Shown here one piece after another: positions 1 through 7,551 of a DNA stretch of 39,304 bases. How positions within the stretch are numbered: position 1 is the stretch's first letter; each line of letters opens with the position of its first letter. The notes beneath the pieces are model-generated. The model was not told the DNA's origin. It ran no database searches and saw only the letters and a program-made list of their open reading frames with translations. Origin of the DNA: an uncultured Candidatus Saccharibacteria bacterium (GTDB taxonomy: Bacteria > Patescibacteriota > Saccharimonadia > Saccharimonadales > Saccharimonadaceae); contig CAMZGX010000003.1 of the NCBI GenBank assembly GCA_947306585.1, positions 1-39,304 of the forward strand. The letters run 5' to 3'. Made by a program: the position numbers and the translations under genes.

Positions 1-1
1 A

Positions 2-568
2 ACTCAAGTGTCGCTTGTCACAATGTTTACAATTGGTATTCCAAGCTTCTTCTTGGCTCAGATTCCAAATGAGAAACTAATCAAGGGCAACTTTATTCTT
101 AATGTGATCAAGAACGCCGCTCCAGCTGCTTTGACTGGTGTGACTTTAATCGCACTTGCAAGCTATGTCGGTAACGATATCTTTGGTCTAGCGAGACCGG
201 TGCTTTCAACTATTTGCACTTTCATTTGGGCAGTAGTTGGACTCACTTATCTCATCTTACTCTGTCGACCATTTGATCGTTGGAAGATAATGATTGTGTC
301 GGCTTGTATTACTGGCATGGTGCTCTTCTCAATCTTTTTAAAGGGTATCTTTGGTTTGGAACATGATTTAGGATGGCAAGCATGGTGTATCTTTGCTGGC
401 GCAGTAGTCTTAGTAGTTCCAGTTGGATTTATCAACGTAAAAATTATTAGCTGGGTTAATAATAAGTTCTATAACAGTGTTCAGAAAGAAATCACAAAAC
501 TACCATCAATCCAAGAAAAGATTGATAACCATAAAAAAGCTCGTAGAAAAAAATTATTATCTAAATAA
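2..568 (+). CDS. P-type cation-transporting ATPase, C-terminal part (5' end outside window)
   Basis: The reading frame is open from the first bases and has no clear start, so this is the 3' end of a longer gene. The visible 189 residues begin inside the transmembrane C-terminal domain: the stretch around TIGIPSFFLAQIPN followed by a hydrophobic helix is typical of the region after the phosphorylation and ATP-binding domains in P-type ATPases of the Ca2+/CtpE type. Four hydrophobic segments follow, then a Lys/Arg-rich cytoplasmic tail ending KKARRKKLLSK. The catalytic DKTG motif would lie upstream and cannot be checked. The stop codon abuts the stop of the convergent glycosyltransferase with no spacer. 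The substrate ion is not decided; family assignment is from knowledge of this domain. Confidence 0.75.
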   Translation, partial: TQVSLVTMFTIGIPSFFLAQIPNEKLIKGNFILNVIKNAAPAALTGVTLIALASYVGNDIFGLARPVLSTICTFIWAVVGLTYLILLCRPFDRWKIMIVSACITGMVLFSIFLKGIFGLEHDLGWQAWCIFAGAVVLVVPVGFINVKIISWVNNKFYNSVQKEITKLPSIQEKIDNHKKARRKKLLSK

Positions 569-1810
569 TTATTTACGCTTTAAAGCCTTCTTATAAACCT
601 TGAGAAGGTTTTTTATTTGAGTGCTTTGGAAGACTTGCTTGCGGTTTTTCATGGCAGCACGGCTCATCTTTTCAATAAGTTCTGGATTGTTGATGATGTC
701 CAAAATAAGTTTAGCCATCTGTTCTGGGGATTCGTCGTGGGCGCACATACCAGCGCCTTCGAGGACAACTTGTTTCATGTCGCGGTCACAGAAAATCACT
801 GGCAGGCCAGTAGCGGCAGCTTCAAGAATAGTGAGGCCTTGGGTATCAAAACCATAGGAATTGATGATTGAAAGATGTTCAGTCTTTAAGAGTTTCAAAA
901 CTTTCTCGTGTGGTACAGCACCGAGGAATTTAACGTTTTTCGAAAGACCATTTTCAAGGACAAATTTCTTAGCGGCTTCCATTTCGTTGCCGTCACCAGC
1001 TGCGGTGAAGAAGAAATTATCAGAATCAGCTTTAACAATCTTTAAAGCTTCAAGGAATGGCATGATACGCTTCTCGCGTGATAAACGACTAGTCCAAATA
1101 ATGCGTACAGGCTCGTTTTTGAGCTTTCTGACTTGCCAATCGTATGACAAAGCAACTTTGTCCTCAACGCCGTTAGAAACGGCTGTAATTGGCTTAGAAA
1201 CGCCATAGTGTCTAAGCTTGTCGGCGAAATGTTCGCTTGGTGTAATGACTTGGTCGGCACAGTTAGCTTCGCGAACCATTAATTCCCACATTTCACATTT
1301 GGCTTTAGTGTCGGCGAGATAGCGATCTTTTTTGATATGTTTAACCTTGGTGAACTTGCTAAGATAATGCTTGTGAATTGTGTTTAAGCCACTACCAGCG
1401 AAGGTTTTGAATGGATGTGGTACATTGACAGCAATTGCCATGTCTTCACGACCATGCATGGTCTGAACTAGCGGCATGTCGAGTTCTTTAGCAAGCATAA
1501 CGGCTGCAATTGATGCACCAGCTTCATAATGGGCATGAATTAAATCAAAGCGTTCTTTGAAATCTGGAAAATCACGATGGATATAATCAAGTACAATCTT
1601 CGGCCAACGTGCGGTTGGTGCGCCATTAATATTGATGTATTTAGCAGTAGGTAAAATCACCACATTCTTCTCTTTTGGCTGGGTAAAGCCTGGGCAGAAA
1701 ACCACAACAGTATGGCCGAGTTTTTCCAACTCTTTTTTCTGCGCAGAAATCGAGGATGGAATGCCACCCGCAATTTCAAGGTAAAGATCGGTGAAGACTG
1801 CAATTCTCAT
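569..1810 (-). CDS. Glycosyltransferase family 4 (GT-B fold)
   Basis: A 413-residue GT-B enzyme that probably transfers a sugar from a nucleotide donor to a lipid or surface glycan at the inner face of the membrane. The N-terminal Rossmann domain starts MRIAVFTDLY and carries a glycine-rich acceptor loop (EIAGGIPSSI). The donor domain contains WTSRLSREKR and AAGDGNE. The usual EX7E donor motif appears as D-x7-E in FDTQGLTILEAAATG, so the first acid is Asp rather than Glu. The start ATG overlaps the stop of the DUF2207 gene by one base (TAATG), suggesting translational coupling and a joint envelope role. The acceptor is unknown. It resembles the GT4 gene at 7552, which keeps the canonical Glu. 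Confidence 0.85.
   Translation of the reverse strand: MRIAVFTDLYLEIAGGIPSSISAQKKELEKLGHTVVVFCPGFTQPKEKNVVILPTAKYININGAPTARWPKIVLDYIHRDFPDFKERFDLIHAHYEAGASIAAVMLAKELDMPLVQTMHGREDMAIAVNVPHPFKTFAGSGLNTIHKHYLSKFTKVKHIKKDRYLADTKAKCEMWELMVREANCADQVITPSEHFADKLRHYGVSKPITAVSNGVEDKVALSYDWQVRKLKNEPVRIIWTSRLSREKRIMPFLEALKIVKADSDNFFFTAAGDGNEMEAAKKFVLENGLSKNVKFLGAVPHEKVLKLLKTEHLSIINSYGFDTQGLTILEAAATGLPVIFCDRDMKQVVLEGAGMCAHDESPEQMAKLILDIINNPELIEKMSRAAMKNRKQVFQSTQIKNLLKVYKKALKRK
595..614 (+). terminator. Rho-independent terminator of the P-type ATPase gene
   Basis: The stem AAACCTT / AAGGTTT with a GAG loop is followed by a run of T. It lies inside the last codons of the convergent glycosyltransferase gene, so the two genes share this DNA. 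Confidence 0.7.
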
Positions 1811-4533
1811 TACCAGCCTCCGCCGCCTCCGCCGCCGCCACCGCCGCCGGAGAATCCCCCTCCACCGCCGCCGGATGAGCCGGAGCTACTTGAGAAACCG
1901 CCAGAAGACCAGCCGCCGCTGCTTGATGATGAAGTATCAACTGGGCGGTAGGTTGCACTGTGCATGACTGAATTTAGAGCGGCATAGCTGAAGCCGGCAT
2001 CATACCAGGTTGGGGCGGTAATGTTTTCGAGTTGATAATATTTCTCGAGTTCTTTCATCCAAGATTTTTCAAGACCGAAAAGTGCTGCGTATGGTAATAA
2101 TTTTTCGTAAAGTTTAACGATTCCCTCTTCGCTAGTATCAACGCCTTCGACGCTTTGAAGGAACTTAAGACGATCGGCTTCAGCCATTTTGATGTAGAGT
2201 TTAAGACCATCAGTGTAGCGTGAAATCTCAAGACCACGTAAGGTACGAAGCTTGTATTTTTCGGTCTGGATTTGAAGTAATGGTGCAAAGGTTGTAATTG
2301 CGATTGCGAGTACGACCATAATTGGGATTAGCCAGCGGCCTTCGAAAATAGCGTATTGAGTAAACTTGGTGGTCGACATGTAGATGATGACGATACTTGT
2401 GGCAAGGGTAGCGAAGATTTGGACACCAAAGTAAATACCAACAACAATACCGATGCCTTTGAAAAATTTGGTAGTTGAATTATCTTTGAGGCGCTTAGAA
2501 TCTTTCTTGTCGTTTTTTTCGAGAAGTTCTGCGCTTTTTAGAGCGTGCTTGACGTGAAGATCGTAGTTATCAAAAGCATCTTCAAGTTTACTTGAATAAC
2601 CGTGCTGTTTAATCTCGATTTCTTCATCACTTGGCTGATCAATGCGCTTGCCGCCATTCAAGATAGCAAGTAAATCTTTTTGCTCGAGTGAAAGATTATT
2701 AGTGTCGATGACTTTGAAGAACCATTTATAGCCACGAGAAAGGAAGCCTGTTTTTTGTTCTTTTCTGAGCTCAATCTTTTTATTGATGATCAATTCAAGC
2801 ATGGTTGCGACTTTGAGGTTCTTGATTGGCTGGAGATAGTTCCGGCCAATTTCAGCAACCGTAAAGTCCTTGATTGGAGCGTATTGTGGTACGATTGGAA
2901 GATCTTTATAGTACTTAATTTTGTCAGCAACTTTACGATATGATTTGTAGTATGCAAAAACAGAAATGGCAATAGCAGTAGTTATGAAAATACCAAAAAT
3001 GTGCCAGATGAGATAGTTACGATTTGGCTCAGAAATAGTGAAAGTGCCGTCTTTGAAATAAACGACGAAAGCCATGGAATTTGAGCTTGAAATATTGCCC
3101 ATGACATAGGTATAGCCGTCTTCGGTTTCGGTGATTTCGCAACGATTAACATCATAGCTAAGAGCGCCACCTTCGAAACAAATAGTTTTAGCGTTGTGTG
3201 TTTCGTCAGCTTGATCAATGAAGGTGCCGGTCTCGATTTCAGAAATTAAATCTTCGTCGATATGAAGAGTGATTTTGGCGTTTGAAACGTCATATGCGAA
3301 ATTATTACCAAATGCATCGAATGATAATTGCTGGAGTCCTTCTGGGTCTTTGATTTGTTCAATTAAATCCTCCAAAGTGTATTCAAAAGTGAGTTTGTGT
3401 TCACCATGCATATAACCATCGTTTTCGTCGTGAATGGTGACATAGAAGAAACCATTATCGTTGGTTGTGATGTAATATGGCTCAATTACCCTGCCGTCCA
3501 TAGTGACGGTGACATCAAGTTTTTCTTGGCTTGGTGTAATAAAGCGGTTTTTGTCGGCGTTTACGAATGGGATGTAGCGTGAAAAGCCGCGATCTATATT
3601 GAGGGTTGGGAAAAGTGCAGTGAAATCTTCTTTAACTTTTAGGATGGCCTTGCCGTTTTCGTCGCGTGACAAATAATAATCAATTTTGGCATCTTTAAAA
3701 GTAAGATCTTTAGCGAAGTTGCTTTCTGGTACGACGAAGGTTTTGTTATTAAAATTCAAAACAAAAGTCATGTTTTCGCCGCCAGCAAGATTGGTGGACT
3801 TATACTGAATGCCATCATCAAGATCATTGATTTCACAGCGATCTTGATTTGAACTACCGTAAACACCAACATAACACCAAGTAGCTAATTGCTCAGAGGT
3901 CTTATTGTTTTTATGAATAGTAGTTTTTGATTTGTAGTTTGATGTATAAGAAATTTCGCGGTCTTTTAATATAGCGCTTTTGATTTCTTCATCCATGTGA
4001 AGATTAACGGTAACTTTTTCGAAATTCTGTGACCAACCGGTTCCATTCGAATCCCAATAAAGCTCTTGGTACGGATCGGTAGAATATCTTGATTCATCAA
4101 ACTCGGTAATGACGTTCTTGAATTTATATTTTAGAACGTAGACTTGCTCGCCTTTAACGTATTCATCAACACTGCCAATGCGGACGGTGAAATTATTGCT
4201 GCCGGTTTTGACGGTGTATGGTTCGGTATTGCCGTTTCTAGTGACTTCAATATTTAAATGATTGGCACTTTCCATAGTCAAGTTAGTGTCGTTTTGGTTT
4301 AAGAAAGGAATGATACGTTCGATGCCGTGGTTTTGGTTGTAGTTTGGAAATTCGGCGGTAAAGGTTTCGACGACTTCCATTTCACTGGTGTTTGCGGAAG
4401 TTTTGTGAAGACTATAGTCGATAGTTAAATCTTTAAAATGAAAACTGTTGGCGTCAGCAAAAACTGGAGCAACTGGAAGAATACTGGAAGCTAGAAGTAG
4501 CACCGTAAAAATAAGACTATGAAGTTTTTTCAT
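1810..4533 (-). CDS. DUF2207-type membrane protein with duplicated ectodomain and Gly-rich tail
   Basis: A 907-residue predicted membrane protein. A Sec signal peptide (about residues 1-27) precedes two similar extracellular beta-rich repeats (about 30-260 and 270-500). Both contain an acidic FTALFP/FTAEFP stretch and a closely spaced RYIPF/RIIPF motif, evidence of an internal duplication. A transmembrane helix follows at about 508-530, then a cytoplasmic region, two more helices near 690-720 and 735-755, another soluble helical region, and a 40-residue C-terminal tail almost entirely Ser and Gly ending GGGGGGGW. This order (ectodomain, TM, soluble, TM pair, Gly tail) is that of DUF2207/YciQ-like proteins, whose biochemical role is not established. 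The -10 box sits 6 nt before the ATG, so the mRNA is probably leaderless. Confidence 0.8.
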   Translation of the reverse strand: MKKLHSLIFTVLLLASSILPVAPVFADANSFHFKDLTIDYSLHKTSANTSEMEVVETFTAEFPNYNQNHGIERIIPFLNQNDTNLTMESANHLNIEVTRNGNTEPYTVKTGSNNFTVRIGSVDEYVKGEQVYVLKYKFKNVITEFDESRYSTDPYQELYWDSNGTGWSQNFEKVTVNLHMDEEIKSAILKDREISYTSNYKSKTTIHKNNKTSEQLATWCYVGVYGSSNQDRCEINDLDDGIQYKSTNLAGGENMTFVLNFNNKTFVVPESNFAKDLTFKDAKIDYYLSRDENGKAILKVKEDFTALFPTLNIDRGFSRYIPFVNADKNRFITPSQEKLDVTVTMDGRVIEPYYITTNDNGFFYVTIHDENDGYMHGEHKLTFEYTLEDLIEQIKDPEGLQQLSFDAFGNNFAYDVSNAKITLHIDEDLISEIETGTFIDQADETHNAKTICFEGGALSYDVNRCEITETEDGYTYVMGNISSSNSMAFVVYFKDGTFTISEPNRNYLIWHIFGIFITTAIAISVFAYYKSYRKVADKIKYYKDLPIVPQYAPIKDFTVAEIGRNYLQPIKNLKVATMLELIINKKIELRKEQKTGFLSRGYKWFFKVIDTNNLSLEQKDLLAILNGGKRIDQPSDEEIEIKQHGYSSKLEDAFDNYDLHVKHALKSAELLEKNDKKDSKRLKDNSTTKFFKGIGIVVGIYFGVQIFATLATSIVIIYMSTTKFTQYAIFEGRWLIPIMVVLAIAITTFAPLLQIQTEKYKLRTLRGLEISRYTDGLKLYIKMAEADRLKFLQSVEGVDTSEEGIVKLYEKLLPYAALFGLEKSWMKELEKYYQLENITAPTWYDAGFSYAALNSVMHSATYRPVDTSSSSSGGWSSGGFSSSSGSSGGGGGGFSGGGGGGGGGGGW

Positions 4534-4541
4534 AGTCTTAT
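4507..4541 (-). terminator. Inverted repeat across the DUF2207 start codon; candidate ldh terminator
   Basis: A perfect 13-bp inverted repeat (4511-4523 and 4529-4541, loop GTTTT) is followed on the minus strand by a T run. It lies 19 bp after the ldh stop and includes the DUF2207 start codon. A transcript reading through from ldh would form the whole stem. A transcript starting at the DUF2207 ATG would lack most of the 5' arm and escape it. The stem is AT-rich, so its strength is uncertain. Confidence 0.5.
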
Positions 4542-4545
4542 TATA
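4540..4545 (-). promoter_or_regulatory. -10 box of a leaderless promoter for the DUF2207 gene
   Basis: TATAAT on the minus strand with a 6-nt gap to the ATG at 4533. No convincing -35 hexamer is visible 17 nt upstream. Confidence 0.6.
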
Positions 4546-4560
4546 TCACGATTATAGTGA

Positions 4561-5493
4561 TTATGCTTCAGCAGTTGCTTCGTTAATTGCAGCTTTAATT
4601 GCGTTGATTGACTGTTGAAGTTTGATTCCCTCATCTTCGGTAGTTTTTACTTCGAGACGATCGATTACACCGTCGCGACCGATGACTGATGGCCAACCAA
4701 AGAAGGTATCAGTGAAGGCATCATAAGTTGAAACTGGCATGACACGACGTTCGTCGAAAAGAATGTTGTTGACGATGTCGGTTACGCATGAGCCGATACC
4801 ATAATAAGTTGCGCCTTTGCGGTTGATGATTTCGTAAGCGACGTTTTTAGTGTCTTCGGAAATTTGAGCTTGTTCTTCTGGGGTGAACATGCGATTAAGT
4901 GGCATGCCGCCAAGATCGCTAGTTGACCAAAGTGTGAATTCGGTATCACCATGTTCGCCGACTTGGTAAGCGTGGACGGACTTTGGTGAAACGTTGAGTT
5001 TCTCGGAAATCTTGAAGCGGAGACGTGCTGAATCGAGTACGGTTCCAGAACCAATGATTTGTTCAGTTGGGAGTCCAGAATATTTCCAGACGAGATAAGT
5101 CATGACGTCCATTGGGTTTGAAACGACGACAAAGATGCCGTTGAAGCCAGCTTTCATGATTGGCTCAACGATGCCTTGCATGATGCTTGCGTTCTTCTGG
5201 AGAAGTTGCATACGAGTCTCGCCACCTTTAGCTTGTGGGATGCCAGCAGTAATGATAATGACATCACAATCGCCTGCATCTTTTTCGTAAGTACCAGAAT
5301 GAATGTTGATGAAGGTTGGGCTAACTGCGAGGGTATCGCGAAGATCCATTGCTTCACCTTCTGCGTCTTCTTCATTAATATCAACAAGGACGAGTTCGTT
5401 GATTGGAGTTTTGCTGGTGACCATACAGTAGCCAATACTTGCACCGACGTTGCCTGTACCAACAATCATAACTTTTATGTTATCTTTTTGCAT
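4561..5493 (-). CDS. ldh: L-lactate dehydrogenase
   Basis: Reduces pyruvate to L-lactate with NADH in the cytosol, regenerating NAD+ in fermentation. At 310 residues it has the family's normal length. The Rossmann motif is GTGNVGASIG (about 12-21). The substrate-specificity loop reads GIPQAKGGETR, with Gln where malate dehydrogenases have Arg, which favours lactate over malate. The substrate-binding Arg is in LDSARLRF and the catalytic His in GEHGDTE. A Shine-Dalgarno AAGGA lies 8 nt before the ATG, and a TATAAT box (5522-5527) gives a short leader, so unlike many neighbours this gene is not leaderless. The promoter overlaps the end of the upstream hypothetical gene. With the acetate kinase at 26767 it indicates mixed lactate/acetate fermentation. 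Confidence 0.95.
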   Translation of the reverse strand: MQKDNIKVMIVGTGNVGASIGYCMVTSKTPINELVLVDINEEDAEGEAMDLRDTLAVSPTFINIHSGTYEKDAGDCDVIIITAGIPQAKGGETRMQLLQKNASIMQGIVEPIMKAGFNGIFVVVSNPMDVMTYLVWKYSGLPTEQIIGSGTVLDSARLRFKISEKLNVSPKSVHAYQVGEHGDTEFTLWSTSDLGGMPLNRMFTPEEQAQISEDTKNVAYEIINRKGATYYGIGSCVTDIVNNILFDERRVMPVSTYDAFTDTFFGWPSVIGRDGVIDRLEVKTTEDEGIKLQQSINAIKAAINEATAEA

Positions 5494-5518
5494 TTTTAAT
5501 CCTTATAGTTCTTATGGT

Positions 5519-6301
5519 TTAATTATACCACAAAGCGGATTGAGTAGCCTCAAAAGATTTACCTGGATTCCAGAGTTCGAGTGCGGCAACTTTTGAGGCG
5601 AGGTTGCCAACAAACAAAGCGATTGGTGTGTAGTCGGTTTTGTCAATTGAAGTTGTGATGACATTACCATTATTTGCTACGATAATTTTTTCTTGATGAA
5701 AAGTGAGAATGGTGACTGGATAGCTCAAGGTGAATTTGTGTAAAGTCTCGACGATTGGCATGAGCGGCGATGATAACATGATCATTTTTGGATAAAGCAA
5801 GCTACGGAAAAGTTTTTGAAGTTGAGGCATGGTAGCGACGAGAGTAATATTTCCCTTTTCGATAAATTCTTCAGCTGAATCTGCAACTGAATCGATCGCA
5901 TCGCGTACTAAAACTACTGGTTTGATAGTTTCTTTTAAGGCATTTGAAAGCGCGACGGATGTAGCGGAATTTTTTGAAAAATCACCAGAAAGTAAAGTAA
6001 TGTCGGCATCATCGATTGCAAACTTTAATTCATTAGACTTATCAAAGCTACCAGATTCGGTGCTAGGTGCAAAATTAATACCGGGAACTGGTGGGACTTT
6101 AGAACGGAGTGCGTCTGGAAGCAATAAACGAACTTCTTTTAACGGTAAAGAATTTAAATATTCAGCTTGTTTAATTTCGGTTGAAAAACTATTGGCGTTT
6201 CCACCAATAATTTGAATGACTCCAGTTTTTTGTTCTGGCACATTCCAGAAAATATTTGGATCAATTGCTTCGTCGAGTTTTTGCCAATAATCTAAATTCA
6301 T
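5519..6301 (-). CDS. Conserved hypothetical protein, possibly ribokinase-like fold
   Basis: A soluble 260-residue protein that I do not firmly recognise. Visible features are a Gly-rich IIGGNANSF near residue 30, alternating hydrophobic strands and helices (VRLLLPDAL, ADITLLSGDFS, PVVLVRDAI, PVTILTFHQE) and a C-terminal ALFVGNLASKVAALELWNPG segment. This order is reminiscent of the ribokinase/YjeF C-terminal fold of NAD(P)H-hydrate dehydratases (ADP-dependent repair of damaged nicotinamide cofactors). The canonical GxGD catalytic motif of that family is not seen, so the function is open. Its start overlaps the xth stop by 4 nt (ATGA), placing it third in the smpB-xth operon. Confidence 0.6.
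   Translation of the reverse strand: MNLDYWQKLDEAIDPNIFWNVPEQKTGVIQIIGGNANSFSTEIKQAEYLNSLPLKEVRLLLPDALRSKVPPVPGINFAPSTESGSFDKSNELKFAIDDADITLLSGDFSKNSATSVALSNALKETIKPVVLVRDAIDSVADSAEEFIEKGNITLVATMPQLQKLFRSLLYPKMIMLSSPLMPIVETLHKFTLSYPVTILTFHQEKIIVANNGNVITTSIDKTDYTPIALFVGNLASKVAALELWNPGKSFEATQSALWYN
5522..5527 (-). promoter_or_regulatory. -10 box of the ldh promoter
   Basis: TATAAT on the minus strand, immediately beside the stop codon of the upstream gene (5519-5521). It predicts a leader of about 22 nt carrying the AAGGA ribosome-binding site. Confidence 0.55.
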
Positions 6302-7098
6302 TTGTCCTCCAATTCGATGCTAATTGGGCAGTGGTCTGAACCAAAAATACTTTCATAAATTTCGGCAGATTTGAGTTTTGGCTGGAGTGACTTTGAAATG
6401 AAGAAATAATCGATGCGCCAGCCAACATTGTTTGCGCGAGCATTGCCCCAGTGAGTCCACCAAGTGTAACGTTCGGCAGTTGGATTGAGTTCGCGGAAAG
6501 TATCAATTAATCCTGCAGACAAATAATTATCGATGCCCTTGCGTTCTTCGATGGTAAAGCCGGCATTTTTCATGTTGTCTTTTGGACGAGCTAAATCGAT
6601 TTCTTCGTGAGCAGCATTAAAATCACCACAAATCACAACTGGTTTTTCTTGTTGTAATAATTCGAGGTATTTTTTGAGCTCAGGATCCCAAAGTTTTTCG
6701 CGAAGTTGAAGACGCTCAAGGCTGCGCTTAGAATTTGGAACATAAACGGTAATAATAAAGTAGTTTTTGAGCTCCAAAGTTAGAATGCGACCTTCATTCA
6801 ATGGATCGCCAAATACGTCTTTTTCGATTTTTAATTCTGGGTATTTTTCGAAATCGTGATATTCATTTAAAACTTTGATGCCGTTTCTGACAAAAATGGC
6901 AGTGCCAGCATAACCAGGACGTTCGGCAGAGTTCCAATATTCAACATAATCGCCAAAGTCGACTTCAACTTGATCACGTTTGGCTTTAGTTTCTTGAAGA
7001 CATAAAATATCCGGGTTTTCGTAAGCTAGGAATCTTTCTAAATCACCTTTTTTGAGGACTGCACGAATTCCGTTTACGTTCCAAGAATAAAGTCTCAT
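6298..7098 (-). CDS. xth: Exodeoxyribonuclease III (AP endonuclease)
   Basis: Cleaves DNA at abasic sites and degrades 3' ends in base-excision repair. The 266 residues are full length for the ExoIII family. All signature motifs are present: SWNVNGIRA at the N-terminus, LQETK with the metal-binding Glu, YVPNS, GDFNAAH with the catalytic Asp-Asn pair, GWRIDYFF, and the C-terminal GSDHCPI with the catalytic Asp-His. The gene uses TGA as its stop. Its start overlaps the smpB stop by one base (TAATG) and its end overlaps the next gene by 4 nt, so the three genes are one transcription unit. Confidence 0.95.
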   Translation of the reverse strand: MRLYSWNVNGIRAVLKKGDLERFLAYENPDILCLQETKAKRDQVEVDFGDYVEYWNSAERPGYAGTAIFVRNGIKVLNEYHDFEKYPELKIEKDVFGDPLNEGRILTLELKNYFIITVYVPNSKRSLERLQLREKLWDPELKKYLELLQQEKPVVICGDFNAAHEEIDLARPKDNMKNAGFTIEERKGIDNYLSAGLIDTFRELNPTAERYTWWTHWGNARANNVGWRIDYFFISKSLQPKLKSAEIYESIFGSDHCPISIELEDK

Positions 7099-7532
7099 TA
7101 ATATAATCTCCTAGAATGTTCGCGATCTAAATCTTTTTGCTTGATGGATTGACGTTTGTCGTATTTTTTCTTACCTTCAGCAATTGCGATATCGAGTTTA
7201 ATGTAGCGTGAACCGCCATAAAGTTTGGTTGGGACGATGGTCATGCCATCTTGTTTGGCGCGTTCCATGGAATGGATTTGTTTCTTAGTAGCAAGTAATT
7301 TGATGTTGCGGGCAGTTTCTGGACCTAAGGTTAAGTTGTTGAGCCAGAGCTCGCCGTTTCTAAGCGTAACAAATGAACCCTTGAGTTGAACGTGGTGATC
7401 ACGGATTAAACGGACTTCTGGTCCATTTAGGCTCATGCCACATTTGATAGCTTCGCCAAGTTTGTAATCAAAAGCAGCGCGACGGTTAACGGTCACGGTT
7501 GATGCTGGCTTTTTTGATTTTTTTCCACTCAT
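7098..7532 (-). CDS. smpB: SsrA-binding protein SmpB
   Basis: Binds tmRNA and brings it to stalled ribosomes for trans-translation. The 144 residues match the family length. The conserved beginning NRRAAFDYKLGEAIKCG, the LNGPEVRLIRD segment, GELWLNN, the central LLATKKQIHSM and the C-terminal IAEGKKKYDKRQSIKQKDLDRE helix (DKR, the ribosome-entering tail) are all visible. It heads the operon with xth and the 5519 gene. It is divergent from the glycosyltransferase at 7552, separated by only 19 bp that must hold both promoters. Confidence 0.95.
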   Translation of the reverse strand: MSGKKSKKPASTVTVNRRAAFDYKLGEAIKCGMSLNGPEVRLIRDHHVQLKGSFVTLRNGELWLNNLTLGPETARNIKLLATKKQIHSMERAKQDGMTIVPTKLYGGSRYIKLDIAIAEGKKKYDKRQSIKQKDLDREHSRRLY

Positions 7533-7551
7533 AATCTATAATAATTATAAC
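7533..7551. promoter_or_regulatory. Bidirectional promoter between smpB and glycosyltransferase
   Basis: The 19-bp spacer contains TATAAT on the plus strand (7537-7542) and TATAAT on the minus strand (7544-7549) within one AT-rich near-palindrome. There is no room for a ribosome-binding site on either side, so both mRNAs should be leaderless or nearly so, and both -35 regions must lie in the opposite gene's coding sequence. Confidence 0.6.

Noticed and set aside
1712-1951. Rightward ORF with a long poly-proline stretch
   Set aside because: It is the exact antisense of the Gly-rich tail of the DUF2207 gene and the start of the glycosyltransferase; no ribosome-binding site or promoter.
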